Of a stretch of 64,000 bases of DNA, positions 1-9,073 are shown piece after piece. Source of the stretch: Acidobacteriota bacterium (GTDB lineage: Bacteria > Acidobacteriota > Thermoanaerobaculia > Multivoradales > J023). The notes under the pieces were generated by a model that did not search any database, was not told the DNA's origin, and was given only the letters and a program-made list of their open reading frames with translations. The stretch's first letter is position 1. Each line of letters opens with the position of its first letter. The stretch spans positions 1 through 64,000 of the forward strand of contig JAJCXO010000132.1 of NCBI GenBank assembly GCA_029263395.1, given 5' to 3'. A program made the translations under genes and the position numbers.

Positions 1-554
1 ATCTGGATCTGCAGAAGCGCGTTTCGGCCACTCTGTGGTCTCTGTGGTCATGGGATTCTCCACCGCCCTCTTCCTTAATTTTGGGAAGGTTCAGTGTCTC
101 ACGTACATTGGCACAGAGGGGGTCGGCGTCGGAACGATTCGACAAATCCTGATACGTCGAGAGCTGGCACGAACCACAAAGGTCGTCGGAAAGTCTCGAT
201 CTCAGAAGTCCGGCCCTGAACAATCGTGCACGGGAGGTTTCTTACAAGGTAGGGCGTATCGCCATGACCAAACAAACCTTCGACATGATCTCTGTCTTTC
301 CCGCTATCGTACCCTACGATGGTGAGGCCTGCCTTGGACTGCTGCGTTCGCCCGAACAGCTTATCCATGTGGGTCTCGACAGAACTTGGAGAGGCTCGGT
401 GCGACGTCCGCATCGTTTGGGCAGCGTGGATCGGTTAGACTACCGTCCTTGCTCGAGTTCAGCTCGATTCCGAATCCGCCAAGCGAAGTCGTTCCACGGA
501 TTACGAGCTGCGCGTTCTCTTAGCGATACGCTCCAGAGGATCGACGCCGAAGCC
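1..554. other. No gene recognised upstream of the sigma factor
   Basis: Short overlapping open frames occur on both strands here, but none has a recognisable domain, a good ribosome binding site or coding-like composition that I trust. The stretch probably holds the promoter of the sigma-factor gene that follows, and possibly the edge of a gene outside the window. No RNA gene seen. Confidence 0.4.
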
Positions 555-1121
555 ATGGCGAGCCCCAGCGAACCCCCGTTGACTTCCGAAGCAACCTTCG
601 AGCAGCTGTTCAAGCGCTATTTTCGGTCGGTCAGCTACTACTTCGCTCGCCGTGGCTGCTCCCCCGAGGTCAGCCAGGATCTCGCTCAGGAAACCTTCAT
701 CTCTGCTTACAAAGGCATGGATAGTTTCCGACGCGAAGGCAATATCCAGAACTGGCTGTTCAGCATCGCTTCGAATATCTGGCGTAATTGGCTGCGCGGA
801 CAAAACACTCTCAAGCGCGGTGCAGATGAAGTTTCCCTGGAGGCCGAGGCCGGTGATCGCACCGTCGCCGACACCGTCGCCGACACCGCGGATGGCCCCC
901 TCGACAGTTTCTTGTCGAGAGAGCGCCACGACCAACTGCGCAACGTGTTTGCGGAGCTGCCACCACGGATGCTCGACTGTTTGTTGTTACGCCTCGACCA
1001 AGGCCTCAAGTACCGCGAAATTGCCGACATCATGCAAACCTCGGTCGAAACCGTCAAATCACAGCTCTACCAAGCCCGAGAGCGCCTGAAGAAACTGACT
1101 GACTATGTGGACGACCTCTAG
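555..1121 (+). CDS. RNA polymerase ECF-type sigma factor
   Basis: A 188-residue sigma-70-family protein. Region 2 lies at about residues 15-85, with the hallmark run DLAQETF followed by a tryptophan-rich DNA-melting segment (NWLFSIASNIWRNW). Region 4 is an HTH at about 130-185 (KYREIADIMQTSVETVKSQL). The open frame extends back to 264, but that extension is unlike the family, so I chose the ATG at 555, which gives a normal ECF length. The linker contains a 12-bp direct repeat (861-884, VADT twice). The next gene, 80 bp on, encodes a single-span membrane protein of anti-sigma type, so the pair probably forms a sigma/anti-sigma switch. Family is clear; regulon unknown. Confidence 0.9.
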   Translation: MASPSEPPLTSEATFEQLFKRYFRSVSYYFARRGCSPEVSQDLAQETFISAYKGMDSFRREGNIQNWLFSIASNIWRNWLRGQNTLKRGADEVSLEAEAGDRTVADTVADTADGPLDSFLSRERHDQLRNVFAELPPRMLDCLLLRLDQGLKYREIADIMQTSVETVKSQLYQARERLKKLTDYVDDL

Positions 1122-1201
1122 AGTACCCTCCGCTCGTCTTCGCCCTAGACGGCCCGAGCAAATGGATCAACAGACCATGGCTCACGATTTCGAGGTGCAG
1201 C

Positions 1202-2143
1202 GTGCCCGATGATCCACTCGAGGCATCGGCCTCGCTGAGAGCCGATGCTGCCCTGAAAGCAGACCTCGAGCACTGGGCAGACCTCGAGCGAGGTCACAGC
1301 GGCGACACGCTACCTACGCCCGAAGAGCTCGTGGCTTTCCACGACGGTCGCTTGGACGACACGAGTCGACGCACCCTGCGTCGACAACTGGCGCTACAAC
1401 CTCGAGCAGCCAGCGAGTACGTGGATCTCGTCCACTTCGACGAGCTCGAACCGCCGACCGAAAGCCATCGGCTGACCGACCAAGATGTCGCCGCGGCCTT
1501 CGCAGCAATCCGCGGCAAAATTGCACCGTCCTCGCCGTCAGACAGCGTGCTGCCGGACAGCGTTCCGTCAGACAGCGTGCTGCCGGACAGCGTGCCGTCA
1601 GACCAGGTACCGTTAGTCCAGGCGCCGCTAGACATTAGCCGGGCAGAGAGGTTGCCACGGATCGCTCCCCCCGGGGCGTACAACGAAGCATCCCGTCGGT
1701 ACCAACAACTCGCCGTGGCCGCCGGAATCCTGGTGGCACTCAGTGCGGTCTGGATCGGCGTGCTTTACCAGAAGCTCGGACAGGCTCAAGACCTTGTCTC
1801 GGCGCCGAGGTACTCGCAAGTTTTTGACATCTCCGTCACGCGAGGCGCGGGGCCAACTTCGGTCGCCAAACAAGAAGCGCCGATCCTCCTCTTGATCCAC
1901 GATGCCGATCTCGAGGAGTTCACTCACGGCGAACTCGAGATCTCCAACCGCCAGGGGGACGTGTTACTCAAACACAGCGTGAGCGCACCACAGGACGCCA
2001 GCCTTCCGCTCGAGCTTTCTGTTGAGCGCGCCACCTTCCCAGATGGCGCCTACCGGATTGCGCTTTATGGCCTCGATGACCAAGGCCGTCGAGTCTTGAA
2101 GCGCGACTACCGCTGGCAGCTCGCATCCGAGCCAACAGACTAG
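1202..2143 (+). CDS. Putative single-pass membrane anti-sigma factor
   Basis: A 313-residue protein from a GTG start. Residues 1-90 form a small charged helical domain (PEELVAFHDGRLDD) like the cytoplasmic sigma-binding domain of anti-sigma factors, but without the His/Cys zinc ligands of zf-HC2 types. Residues about 105-140 are a low-complexity linker of 5-residue repeats. One transmembrane helix lies at about 168-190 (QLAVAAGILVALSAVWIGVL). The remainder would be an extracytoplasmic beta-rich domain. The position right after an ECF sigma gene is the main argument for function; no catalytic motif is visible. It could instead be an envelope sensor with no sigma binding. Confidence 0.6.
   Translation: MPDDPLEASASLRADAALKADLEHWADLERGHSGDTLPTPEELVAFHDGRLDDTSRRTLRRQLALQPRAASEYVDLVHFDELEPPTESHRLTDQDVAAAFAAIRGKIAPSSPSDSVLPDSVPSDSVLPDSVPSDQVPLVQAPLDISRAERLPRIAPPGAYNEASRRYQQLAVAAGILVALSAVWIGVLYQKLGQAQDLVSAPRYSQVFDISVTRGAGPTSVAKQEAPILLLIHDADLEEFTHGELEISNRQGDVLLKHSVSAPQDASLPLELSVERATFPDGAYRIALYGLDDQGRRVLKRDYRWQLASEPTD
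1535..1610 (+). repeat. In-frame 15/30-bp tandem repeat in the anti-sigma-like gene
   Basis: The 9-mer CCGTCAGAC recurs at 1535, 1565 and 1595, a 30-bp period made of two degenerate 15-bp halves. It encodes alternating PSDSV and LPDSV pentapeptides in the cytoplasmic linker before the membrane span. Copy-number changes would keep the frame. Confidence 0.85.
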
Positions 2144-2714
2144 CCGGGCTTCCCCTCCCACGTTGCTCCAAAAAACCTCACATCGTCCTGAACAAAACGC
2201 ATCCGAACGTGTCTCTAAGGAGTGACCAACGACACAAAACGTCGGCGGATGCACACCCGGGATGCCCCGCGGAGGTCGTGTTCCATAAAAGGTATTGGGA
2301 GGATCCGATGAAGTCCGGCGAGGGAAGCCCCCACAACAATATTGTTGCAACCTCGCACATGTCCCTTGTCTCATCGGAAGCGTACATTGTCCTATTGAGT
2401 ACAGTGTCCACTTGAAATGCATTAATTTGTTGCGAGTCAGCTTTGGAGTCGAACAACGGCTTCTCTCTGCCGGGAGAAGGCTACAGCAAGCTTCGTCTTC
2501 GACGCCGGGTCGCCTTGAGATCAGATCGTGACCCGGTGGAGCGCCCGGGCGCCCCATCGGGTTACGATCATTGTTGTTGCAGGACACCTCGTTATTAGAG
2601 GCCACCTCTAGGGGCACCCTTGATAAGGTCGTCGCTGCGATGGATCAAAGCGACAGCCCGAAACTCGGCACGGCAACCCCCTACCCTCCCCACCGGCGCT
2701 TGGCTCACCAACGA
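2144..2714. other. 570-bp intergenic region with a 14-bp palindrome
   Basis: No convincing gene. The stretch around 2200-2450 is richer in A+T than its surroundings. A perfect palindrome CAACAATATTGTTG lies at 2334-2347 and could be a repressor site for the sulfatase-like gene downstream. An open frame continuous with that gene begins at 2571, but I place the real start at 2715. Confidence 0.4.
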
Positions 2715-4838
2715 ATGGGCATCCAGCGGGCAGTACAAGCGATCCTGGTCGCTACCATCCTCTCGACCGCGGCTTGTGCCAAGAACTCTCCTGAAACAGC
2801 CTCTTCAGAGGCAGGGTCTTCAGAGGCAGGCTCTTCAGAGGCAGGCTCTTCAGAGGCGGACTCTTCAGAGGCAGGTCGGCCCTCGATCCTCTTGATCACC
2901 CTGGATACCACGCGCGCCGACAGCCTAGGCTACGCGTCTGGCGCCGCCAAAACGCCTCACCTCGACGCACTCGTAGCCCGCGGAGTCCAGTTTTCCCAGG
3001 CTTACTCGACGGTACCGACTACTCTCCCCGCCCACATTTCCATGATGACCGGCCAGTATCCCTCTGAGCACGGCATCCACGAGAACGCTCGCACCTTGGA
3101 TGACCACCAGCCGCTGATCGCCGAACAGCTGCAACACCATGGCTACACCACCGCAGCTTTCGTCTCCGGCCTGCCGCTCTCTCGACAATTCGGCCTAGCG
3201 CGAGGGTTTGATCACTACGACGACCACTTCGGCATCAACCGGAACGAACGTAACGCGGGCGCAACCACTGATCGTGCACTCGCCTTTCTCGAGCGCCAAT
3301 CCGGCAGCTCCATCTTCCTGTGGGTCCACTACTTCGACCCGCACCACCCCTACGAGCCGCCGGAACCCTTCCGATCGCGGTATCCCAAGGATCCGTACCT
3401 GGGAGAAATTGCTTACATGGACCAGGAGCTCGGGCGACTGACCTCGGCTTTCGAGAATCACGCCGACTCCGACGGCTTCCGGCTGATCATCGCCGGCGAT
3501 CATGGTGAAGGCCTGGGAGACCACGGCGAAACATTCCACGGCAATCTGCTCTATCAGGGAGTGATGCGGGTACCGATGATCGTCGTCGGCAGCGGCATTA
3601 AAGCCGGCCATCATGAGAAGACGGTCAGCATCCGCCAGATCTTCGCCACGCTACGCTCCTGGGCGATCGAGCCAACCTCTGAAGGGCTGTTCGATGCTGG
3701 CCCCAATCCCAACCTGTCCAACTCAGCTGCGCCGGTACTGGCCGAGGCGTTGAAACCCTTCCGACAGTACGGTTGGCAACCCCAGGTGATGGCGGTGCAT
3801 GATCAGATCAAAGTGATTCAGTCTGGCACCGTCGAGGTTTACGACCTGCGGACCGACCCGACAGAATCGACCGACTTGGCAGGCCAACTCGAGATCGGCG
3901 CCGAACTCAGGGAAGCGCTGCGCGCCTACCCGGTCGAGCTCACCTCAGGCGGGGACCAAACAACGGAGCTCAGTTCGCAAGACCGCCAGCGACTCGCCAG
4001 CCTGGGATACGTCGACTGGCAAGGCCAAGCCGTATTGCAGCAGGACGCTCCCAGCGCACGCGCCATGACTGATCTGTTCGAAGACTTGGATCGCGGTTCA
4101 GGATTGTTTGTCCAGGAGCGTTATGACGACGCGATCCCGGTTTTCGAGCGGGTACTGGAGCACGATCCCAACAATCTGATGGTCAACCTCCGGCTAGCCG
4201 TCGCTCACTCGATCGCCGGTCGCGATCAGCGGGCGCTCGACTTGTTCGATCGAGCCCGACAAATTGCGCCGTGGTCGATCGACGTCCGGCACTATCAAGG
4301 GATGCACTACCTCCGCGACGGCCACTGGCAGGAGGCCGAAGCGCTGCTCGCCTCAGTTTTGACGCAGATGCCCAGACGGCTACCGGCGCTCGAAGGATTG
4401 ACCCAAATCCGGCGCCGCCAAGGCGACCTCCCTGGCGCTGCGGCCCTTCTCGAAAGAATTGTCGCACTGGCGAACGACTCCGTGCCCCGCTGGCTGGAGT
4501 TGGCACAAATTCGCATGGCGATGGGGCACACGAGTGGCGCTATCGAAGCCTTCGAACAAGCGCAGAGTCTGGCAGGCGACACCTTCTCCCACCACCTCGA
4601 ACTCGGCGTACTTTATCTCGCCGACCACCAGCTCGAGGCCGCTCGCAACAGTCTCGATCAGGTGCGTTCGTCCCATCCCGGCTATCCGATGGCGCTGTTC
4701 AAACGCGCCCAGGTCAGCGTATTGGCCAACGAGCCGGACCGCAACGAGCGGATCCGGCTCGCCTACCGGCGAGCCGATCCGGATCTGCGTCAGTTGATCG
4801 AAAACGAGACGTTGTTCCGCGGCGTCTCGTTGGACTGA
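2715..4838 (+). CDS. Sulfatase-like (alkaline phosphatase superfamily) lipoprotein with C-terminal TPRs
   Basis: A 707-residue predicted lipoprotein. The ATG at 2715 gives a clean signal peptide ending in a lipobox (LSTAAC), so upstream in-frame starts at 2571 and 2640 are less likely. A short SSEAG repeat linker follows. The alkaline-phosphatase/sulfatase core runs from about residue 58 to 400, with the first metal motif TLDTTRADS near 62 and a second metal motif AGDHGEGLGDHGE. The nucleophile loop reads PTTLPAH, with Thr103 where a classical sulfatase has the Cys/Ser converted to formylglycine and His107 in place of the Arg of CxPxR. It is therefore probably a Thr-nucleophile relative and not a classical sulfatase. 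Residues about 450-700 are tetratricopeptide repeats. Substrate unknown. Confidence 0.85.
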   Translation: MGIQRAVQAILVATILSTAACAKNSPETASSEAGSSEAGSSEAGSSEADSSEAGRPSILLITLDTTRADSLGYASGAAKTPHLDALVARGVQFSQAYSTVPTTLPAHISMMTGQYPSEHGIHENARTLDDHQPLIAEQLQHHGYTTAAFVSGLPLSRQFGLARGFDHYDDHFGINRNERNAGATTDRALAFLERQSGSSIFLWVHYFDPHHPYEPPEPFRSRYPKDPYLGEIAYMDQELGRLTSAFENHADSDGFRLIIAGDHGEGLGDHGETFHGNLLYQGVMRVPMIVVGSGIKAGHHEKTVSIRQIFATLRSWAIEPTSEGLFDAGPNPNLSNSAAPVLAEALKPFRQYGWQPQVMAVHDQIKVIQSGTVEVYDLRTDPTESTDLAGQLEIGAELREALRAYPVELTSGGDQTTELSSQDRQRLASLGYVDWQGQAVLQQDAPSARAMTDLFEDLDRGSGLFVQERYDDAIPVFERVLEHDPNNLMVNLRLAVAHSIAGRDQRALDLFDRARQIAPWSIDVRHYQGMHYLRDGHWQEAEALLASVLTQMPRRLPALEGLTQIRRRQGDLPGAAALLERIVALANDSVPRWLELAQIRMAMGHTSGAIEAFEQAQSLAGDTFSHHLELGVLYLADHQLEAARNSLDQVRSSHPGYPMALFKRAQVSVLANEPDRNERIRLAYRRADPDLRQLIENETLFRGVSLD
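2802..2876 (+). repeat. Five 15-bp tandem repeats (SSEAG/SSEAD linker)
   Basis: TCTTCAG recurs at 2802, 2817, 2832, 2847 and 2862, an exact 15-bp period. It encodes an acidic, serine-rich spacer directly after the lipidated cysteine region of the sulfatase-like protein, and probably tethers the enzyme off the membrane. Confidence 0.9.
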
Positions 4839-4845
4839 GCCGGCC

Positions 4846-7746
4846 TTAGAACTGGAACTTCACCGCAAGCTGAAATCGCCGCGGGTTAAAGAAGTTGCGA
4901 GGCTCTCCAAAGTTGGCGCTGTTGCGCTTGTTTTGGATGTTGTAACCGGTCTGTTCATCCAGCGCGTTGTATAGGTCTGCCCGCAGCTGGATGTTGAAAC
5001 GGTCGCTGAGTTTGAAGTCTTGGGTATAGTTGAGATCCACCTGGACGTGTGAATCCGTTGTTCGCGAACCGGCAGGTTCAGCATAACGACTGGTGTCGCT
5101 GGAGCTACCCGTCAGATTGCGGTACACCTCGACATCCCAAGCCTCCCAAGGCTGCCCGGACTGGAAGATCGCGTAGGCTCCAACACTACCGTTCCAGTCG
5201 AAGTTGTAGAAGCCATACACCTTGAGCTGGTGTCGACGATCACCACGCAGGTTGCCTTCGCGGAAATTCCACAACTGGCGCCCCGCGCCATCAGCGATGA
5301 ACGAAGAACCGATGAAGGTATTGGCATCGTTCTCGGTCGTGGAGTTGTCCTGGTCAAAATTGCCGTAATAGTGACTCCACACATAGGAGCCCTTGAAGTA
5401 GGCCTTGGAGCCGCGCCACTCCGCGTCGAGACTCGCTTCGTAGTACTTTGTGAAGGCATTGTCGAGCTCAGCGATGACATACGATGAGCCACCCACTTCG
5501 GCCCGGAAATCAGCGAGGTTCGGGATGTAGTCCTCGGTCGGGATCCCTTCCGGTGGCTCGAAGCGCGAACGAGCGTTGTTGTTGGTGTCTTCCCAGAAGT
5601 TGGTGCCGTAGCGATACCGCACGTGGGCCTTACCGGTCCAACGATCCGACAGCTGCCGCGAATGACCAACGATGAACTCGTCGATCGAGCGCGGATCGAG
5701 ATCGTCATCGAAAAACTTACCCGACGACGAGGAGACCGGATCGGTGCCGATCAAGTTACCGGAGGCGTCGAAGTAACCGCGGATGCTTCGCCGCAGGTTA
5801 CGCGCCCAGGACGCGGCCCGTGGCAACGAGCCGGCTGCCGGGTAATACCGCGAATAACTGGCGTAAAGCGTGTCGCGCTGGTTGTAGCTCCAAGTGGCAC
5901 CCAGTCGCGGACTGATCAGCTCGTCCCAATCGATCTCGTACATCTTGTACTGGTTGCCGGGGGCAAGCTCGAAGCCCGAGACATTGGTGCTGTTCTCGCG
6001 CAGACCTTCGCCGAAGAGCTGATCATTGGAGAACATGACCCCGAGATTGAACGTCCAGTCATCCCAGTGAATGGTGTCGTTGATCTCGAAACTTTGGCTC
6101 TCGAATTGCGAGTTGATCGCTCCCGGCACCGCGCCGCCCAAACTCTGCTGCTCGAACCTTGCTTCGTAGAACACTGGCTGACCGTTGAAGGTCGTGCGGC
6201 CACCGGGCACGCTGATCACGCCCCAGCCGTTCGACGTCCGTGACAAGTCCTCTTCGTCGTTGGACCACTGATAGCCAAAGTGCAGATCGTGCCGTCCCAA
6301 GAGCAAGTCATAACCCACTTGCCAGCTTTCACGAAAGTAGTCGATATCGTCGATCGTGCTGCCACCGCCGGTACGGCCACCGCCCGTCGGCACCCCGTTC
6401 TCTACAAAGCCATAACGATTGATCAGTGGCGTGATGAAGGTATTGAAGGCATCCTCGCCGGCGAGCGGCTGAGGTACCAGTAACAGCCCCTGCTGATCCA
6501 GGTTGTTGACATCGAGCCCCACACTGCCATCGTCAGCAATCCCGAAGTTGAAGAGGTTGTCCGGCCGCCCCGACGTCTCGTTGGCAAAATCGGTGTACTT
6601 GAAGTTGAGGTAACTGTTGTCGTTGATGACCAGAGAGCTCTCGAAGATCGCAATCTCGAGCGTCGCGTCGTTACCGGTCGATACGGTGCCGTTGTAGGCT
6701 TCGTTGGTGACCCCAAAACCGGTCTCGGTGTGATCCGAGTCACGATAGCTGCAGTGGATCAGCAGGGAATCGGTGGGAGTGAAGGTCAACTTGCCGAACA
6801 GTTCGTCGCGGGTGTCGTCGAGGTCCGGTACCGCGCCGTAAAGGTTGGAACGGCTCGAGCGATCGGCGGTCGGCCGATAGTACGACGTGTAAAAGAACAG
6901 TCGATCGGAGATGATCGGGCCACCCACATTGAAGACAGCCCAGTCTTTGTCTTCGTCGAACTCGGCACTGGAGCCGGTATCCCGGTCGCCGGTCATGTCT
7001 TCAGTCTGGACCTGATAACTGACTTCACCCCGATAGCGGTTGGTGCCGGCCTTGCTCACCGAGTTGATCGTAAAGCCGCCGGAGCGATTGAAATCGAGTG
7101 CCTTGGCACCACCTTTGATGATTGAAATCTCAGCGATGTCGTGAGACGAAGGTTCAGCGGATAGCGTGCCGAACAAAGGCAGCCCGACATTGACGCCGTC
7201 GAAGAGGTAGACGTTGTCCTGGCCGCTACCGCCAGCAGACGGCCCACGCACCGTCTCCTCGGAATATTGAACACCAGGGATCAACTTGACCAAGTCGCGG
7301 TACTCCTGACCCACCGGGAGTTGGTCGATGACTTCGTTGTCGATCGAGGTTTTGATCTCGGCCGAGGTCGTGTCGATCACCGGCAACTCACCCGTTACCT
7401 CGAGCACTTCCGTGACGCCCTCGGTTTGCAGCGAGACATCGACGGTAGCGGTTTGTTGCAAGCGGATCTTGACCTCGCGCCTAGCGGTATCCATACCGTC
7501 CAAGGCGTAGGACAGAACGTAGTTACCTGGCGGCAAGAACTGCAGTCGATAGTCGCCGTTGGCGTTGGTCACCGTCAGCCGAGGCTGCGGCAACACATCG
7601 CCAGATGCTTCGACTGTCACACCCGGTATGGCATCGCCGTCCGAGCTCGTTACCTGGCCCCGAACCGAACCGGTCTGCTGACCGAAGGCTGGCAGGCAGA
7701 CCAGAAGAATCAGAACTCCAACGAGCGCCGGCATAAATCGATGCAT
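4846..7746 (-). CDS. TonB-dependent receptor with N-terminal carboxypeptidase-regulatory-like domain
   Basis: A 966-residue outer-membrane protein. A signal peptide (LVGVLILLVCLPAFGQ) occupies residues 1-22. A beta-sandwich of the CarboxypepD_reg type follows at about 27-105 (GSVRGQVTSSDGDAIPGVTV, GNYVLSY). A TonB plug lies at about 115-235 (DQLPVGQEYRDLVKLIPGVQ, DNVYLFDGVNV). The rest is a long barrel with many aromatic-alternating strands, ending in QLAVKFQF, whose terminal Phe suits BAM-dependent insertion. This layout is common in Acidobacteriota and Bacteroidota receptors. Ligand unknown. It is divergent from the amino-sugar kinase/symporter pair, so uptake of cell-wall sugars or peptides is possible but only inferred. 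Confidence 0.9.
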   Translation of the reverse strand: MHRFMPALVGVLILLVCLPAFGQQTGSVRGQVTSSDGDAIPGVTVEASGDVLPQPRLTVTNANGDYRLQFLPPGNYVLSYALDGMDTARREVKIRLQQTATVDVSLQTEGVTEVLEVTGELPVIDTTSAEIKTSIDNEVIDQLPVGQEYRDLVKLIPGVQYSEETVRGPSAGGSGQDNVYLFDGVNVGLPLFGTLSAEPSSHDIAEISIIKGGAKALDFNRSGGFTINSVSKAGTNRYRGEVSYQVQTEDMTGDRDTGSSAEFDEDKDWAVFNVGGPIISDRLFFYTSYYRPTADRSSRSNLYGAVPDLDDTRDELFGKLTFTPTDSLLIHCSYRDSDHTETGFGVTNEAYNGTVSTGNDATLEIAIFESSLVINDNSYLNFKYTDFANETSGRPDNLFNFGIADDGSVGLDVNNLDQQGLLLVPQPLAGEDAFNTFITPLINRYGFVENGVPTGGGRTGGGSTIDDIDYFRESWQVGYDLLLGRHDLHFGYQWSNDEEDLSRTSNGWGVISVPGGRTTFNGQPVFYEARFEQQSLGGAVPGAINSQFESQSFEINDTIHWDDWTFNLGVMFSNDQLFGEGLRENSTNVSGFELAPGNQYKMYEIDWDELISPRLGATWSYNQRDTLYASYSRYYPAAGSLPRAASWARNLRRSIRGYFDASGNLIGTDPVSSSSGKFFDDDLDPRSIDEFIVGHSRQLSDRWTGKAHVRYRYGTNFWEDTNNNARSRFEPPEGIPTEDYIPNLADFRAEVGGSSYVIAELDNAFTKYYEASLDAEWRGSKAYFKGSYVWSHYYGNFDQDNSTTENDANTFIGSSFIADGAGRQLWNFREGNLRGDRRHQLKVYGFYNFDWNGSVGAYAIFQSGQPWEAWDVEVYRNLTGSSSDTSRYAEPAGSRTTDSHVQVDLNYTQDFKLSDRFNIQLRADLYNALDEQTGYNIQNKRNSANFGEPRNFFNPRRFQLAVKFQF

Positions 7747-7848
7747 GAATCTGTCCTTTCCTGAAGTGATTTGGCTCCATGCCGTCCGTCATGGTCGCAA
7801 TCGGGCGATCCGGAGGTACCAGCATCGAGACCACGGGGCATCACGTGA

Positions 7849-7861
7849 ATCCGTAACGGAT
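7849..7861. promoter_or_regulatory. Palindrome ATCCGTAACGGAT within triple GAATCCG repeats
   Basis: A perfect 13-bp odd palindrome (ATCCGT, A, ACGGAT) about 100 bp upstream of the TonB receptor start. The left arm belongs to GAATCCG, which recurs twice just downstream (about 7863 and 7875). This is a candidate operator in the divergent intergenic region. No known consensus recognised. Confidence 0.35.
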
Positions 7862-8032
7862 GAATCCGTGAAGGGAATCCGCGCAAATCTTCCTCGGTTA
7901 TTTTTCTGCCATGCAGACTAGCACGCGCCAAATCGAGCTGGCAAGGGAGCAAAAGTCTTGTGATTCCAGATGGTTGGAACGGTAGGTTGAGGGCCTCGAC
8001 TGACTAGATGCAAACCGAAATCAACGCTGTCC

Positions 8033-9073
8033 TTGTCGGCTGAACTCGCCATTGGTTACCATCACGATTCCGTGTCCATCACAGCCACTCGAGATCTGCG
8101 TAACTCGGCCACGCTCGATCTATCCGCCCACGATTCACCACGTTGTGTAATCGGTATCGACGCTGGCGGTACCAAAACCGTCGGTCTGCTTGCGGATGAG
8201 ACCGGCCGAGTCCACACCAAAGCGCGTAGCGGCGGCGCCAACCTCCAAGTCCAGGGGGAGCTTGGGGTCGAGAAAGTGCTGTACGAAGTGATCGAAGCCC
8301 TCGACGCACCCCAGCCAGTTGCCGCCCTCTGCTTGGGGATCGCCGGCGTTGGTCGTCCAGGCGAAAAGGAAACCATTCGCGGTGTACTGCGCCGACTCGG
8401 CATGCGACACACGGTCCGGATCGAAAACGATGCCTTCATCGCGCTGGTAGCAGGAGCTCGCGAGCGCACCGGTATCGTGTTGGTTTCAGGCACGGGCTCG
8501 GTAGCCTATGGCGTCGATGGCAACAACACCACCGCTCGCTCTGGCGGCTGGGGATACCTCCTCGGTGACGAGGGCTCCGCGTATTGGCTTGGCCACGCCG
8601 CGGTGCGTCGCGGTATCCGCGCCGCCGAGGGGCGCGGCTCTGCGACGAGCCTCGGTGACCGGATTTCACAACGCCTCGGGCTGGAAGTGCCAGCTGGACT
8701 GGTGTCCTGGTTTTATGACCAGGAAAACTTCCGGCATCGGGTGGCCGAGCTTGCCTCAGTGGTCGAAGAGGCGGCAAACGAGGGTGACGAGGCAGCTGAG
8801 GAGTTGCTCGACGAGGCCGCCAAACATCTGGTGCGAGCAGCGCAAGCCGTCGACGCACGGTTGACGCTCGCGGATCCCTACTCGCTGGTCCTGTCCGGCG
8901 GCGCATTCCGCGCCTGCCCGAGCTTGGTGCGCCGCATCGAAAGCCATCTCGACCTCGAACGTGCACGGATTGTCCACTTGCAAGACGAACCCGCCACCGG
9001 TGCCGTCACCCTGGCCCTCGACTTGCTGCAAGACCCCAAAACCAGCAAGGTTCCCCACGGTTCCGCCTCATGA
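8033..9073 (+). CDS. BadF/BadG/BcrA-type sugar kinase, probable N-acetylmuramate/N-acetylglucosamine kinase (MurK-like)
   Basis: An ASKHA-fold kinase that should phosphorylate amino sugars in the cytoplasm. The ATP phosphate-1 loop is IDAGGTKT. The second phosphate motif is VSGTGSVAYG, followed by GGWGYLLGDEGSAYWLG, typical of eukaryote-type NAGK and clostridial MurK. The adenosine motif is LSGGAF. The start is uncertain: TTG at 8033 or GTG at 8072, both without a good ribosome site and both leaving extra residues before the first motif. Its stop overlaps the symporter ATG by 4 bp (ATGA), so kinase and transporter are translationally coupled. A MurNAc role is inferred from the neighbouring NagZ/NamZ fusion; GlcNAc is equally possible from the sequence alone. 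Confidence 0.8.
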   Translation: MSAELAIGYHHDSVSITATRDLRNSATLDLSAHDSPRCVIGIDAGGTKTVGLLADETGRVHTKARSGGANLQVQGELGVEKVLYEVIEALDAPQPVAALCLGIAGVGRPGEKETIRGVLRRLGMRHTVRIENDAFIALVAGARERTGIVLVSGTGSVAYGVDGNNTTARSGGWGYLLGDEGSAYWLGHAAVRRGIRAAEGRGSATSLGDRISQRLGLEVPAGLVSWFYDQENFRHRVAELASVVEEAANEGDEAAEELLDEAAKHLVRAAQAVDARLTLADPYSLVLSGGAFRACPSLVRRIESHLDLERARIVHLQDEPATGAVTLALDLLQDPKTSKVPHGSAS

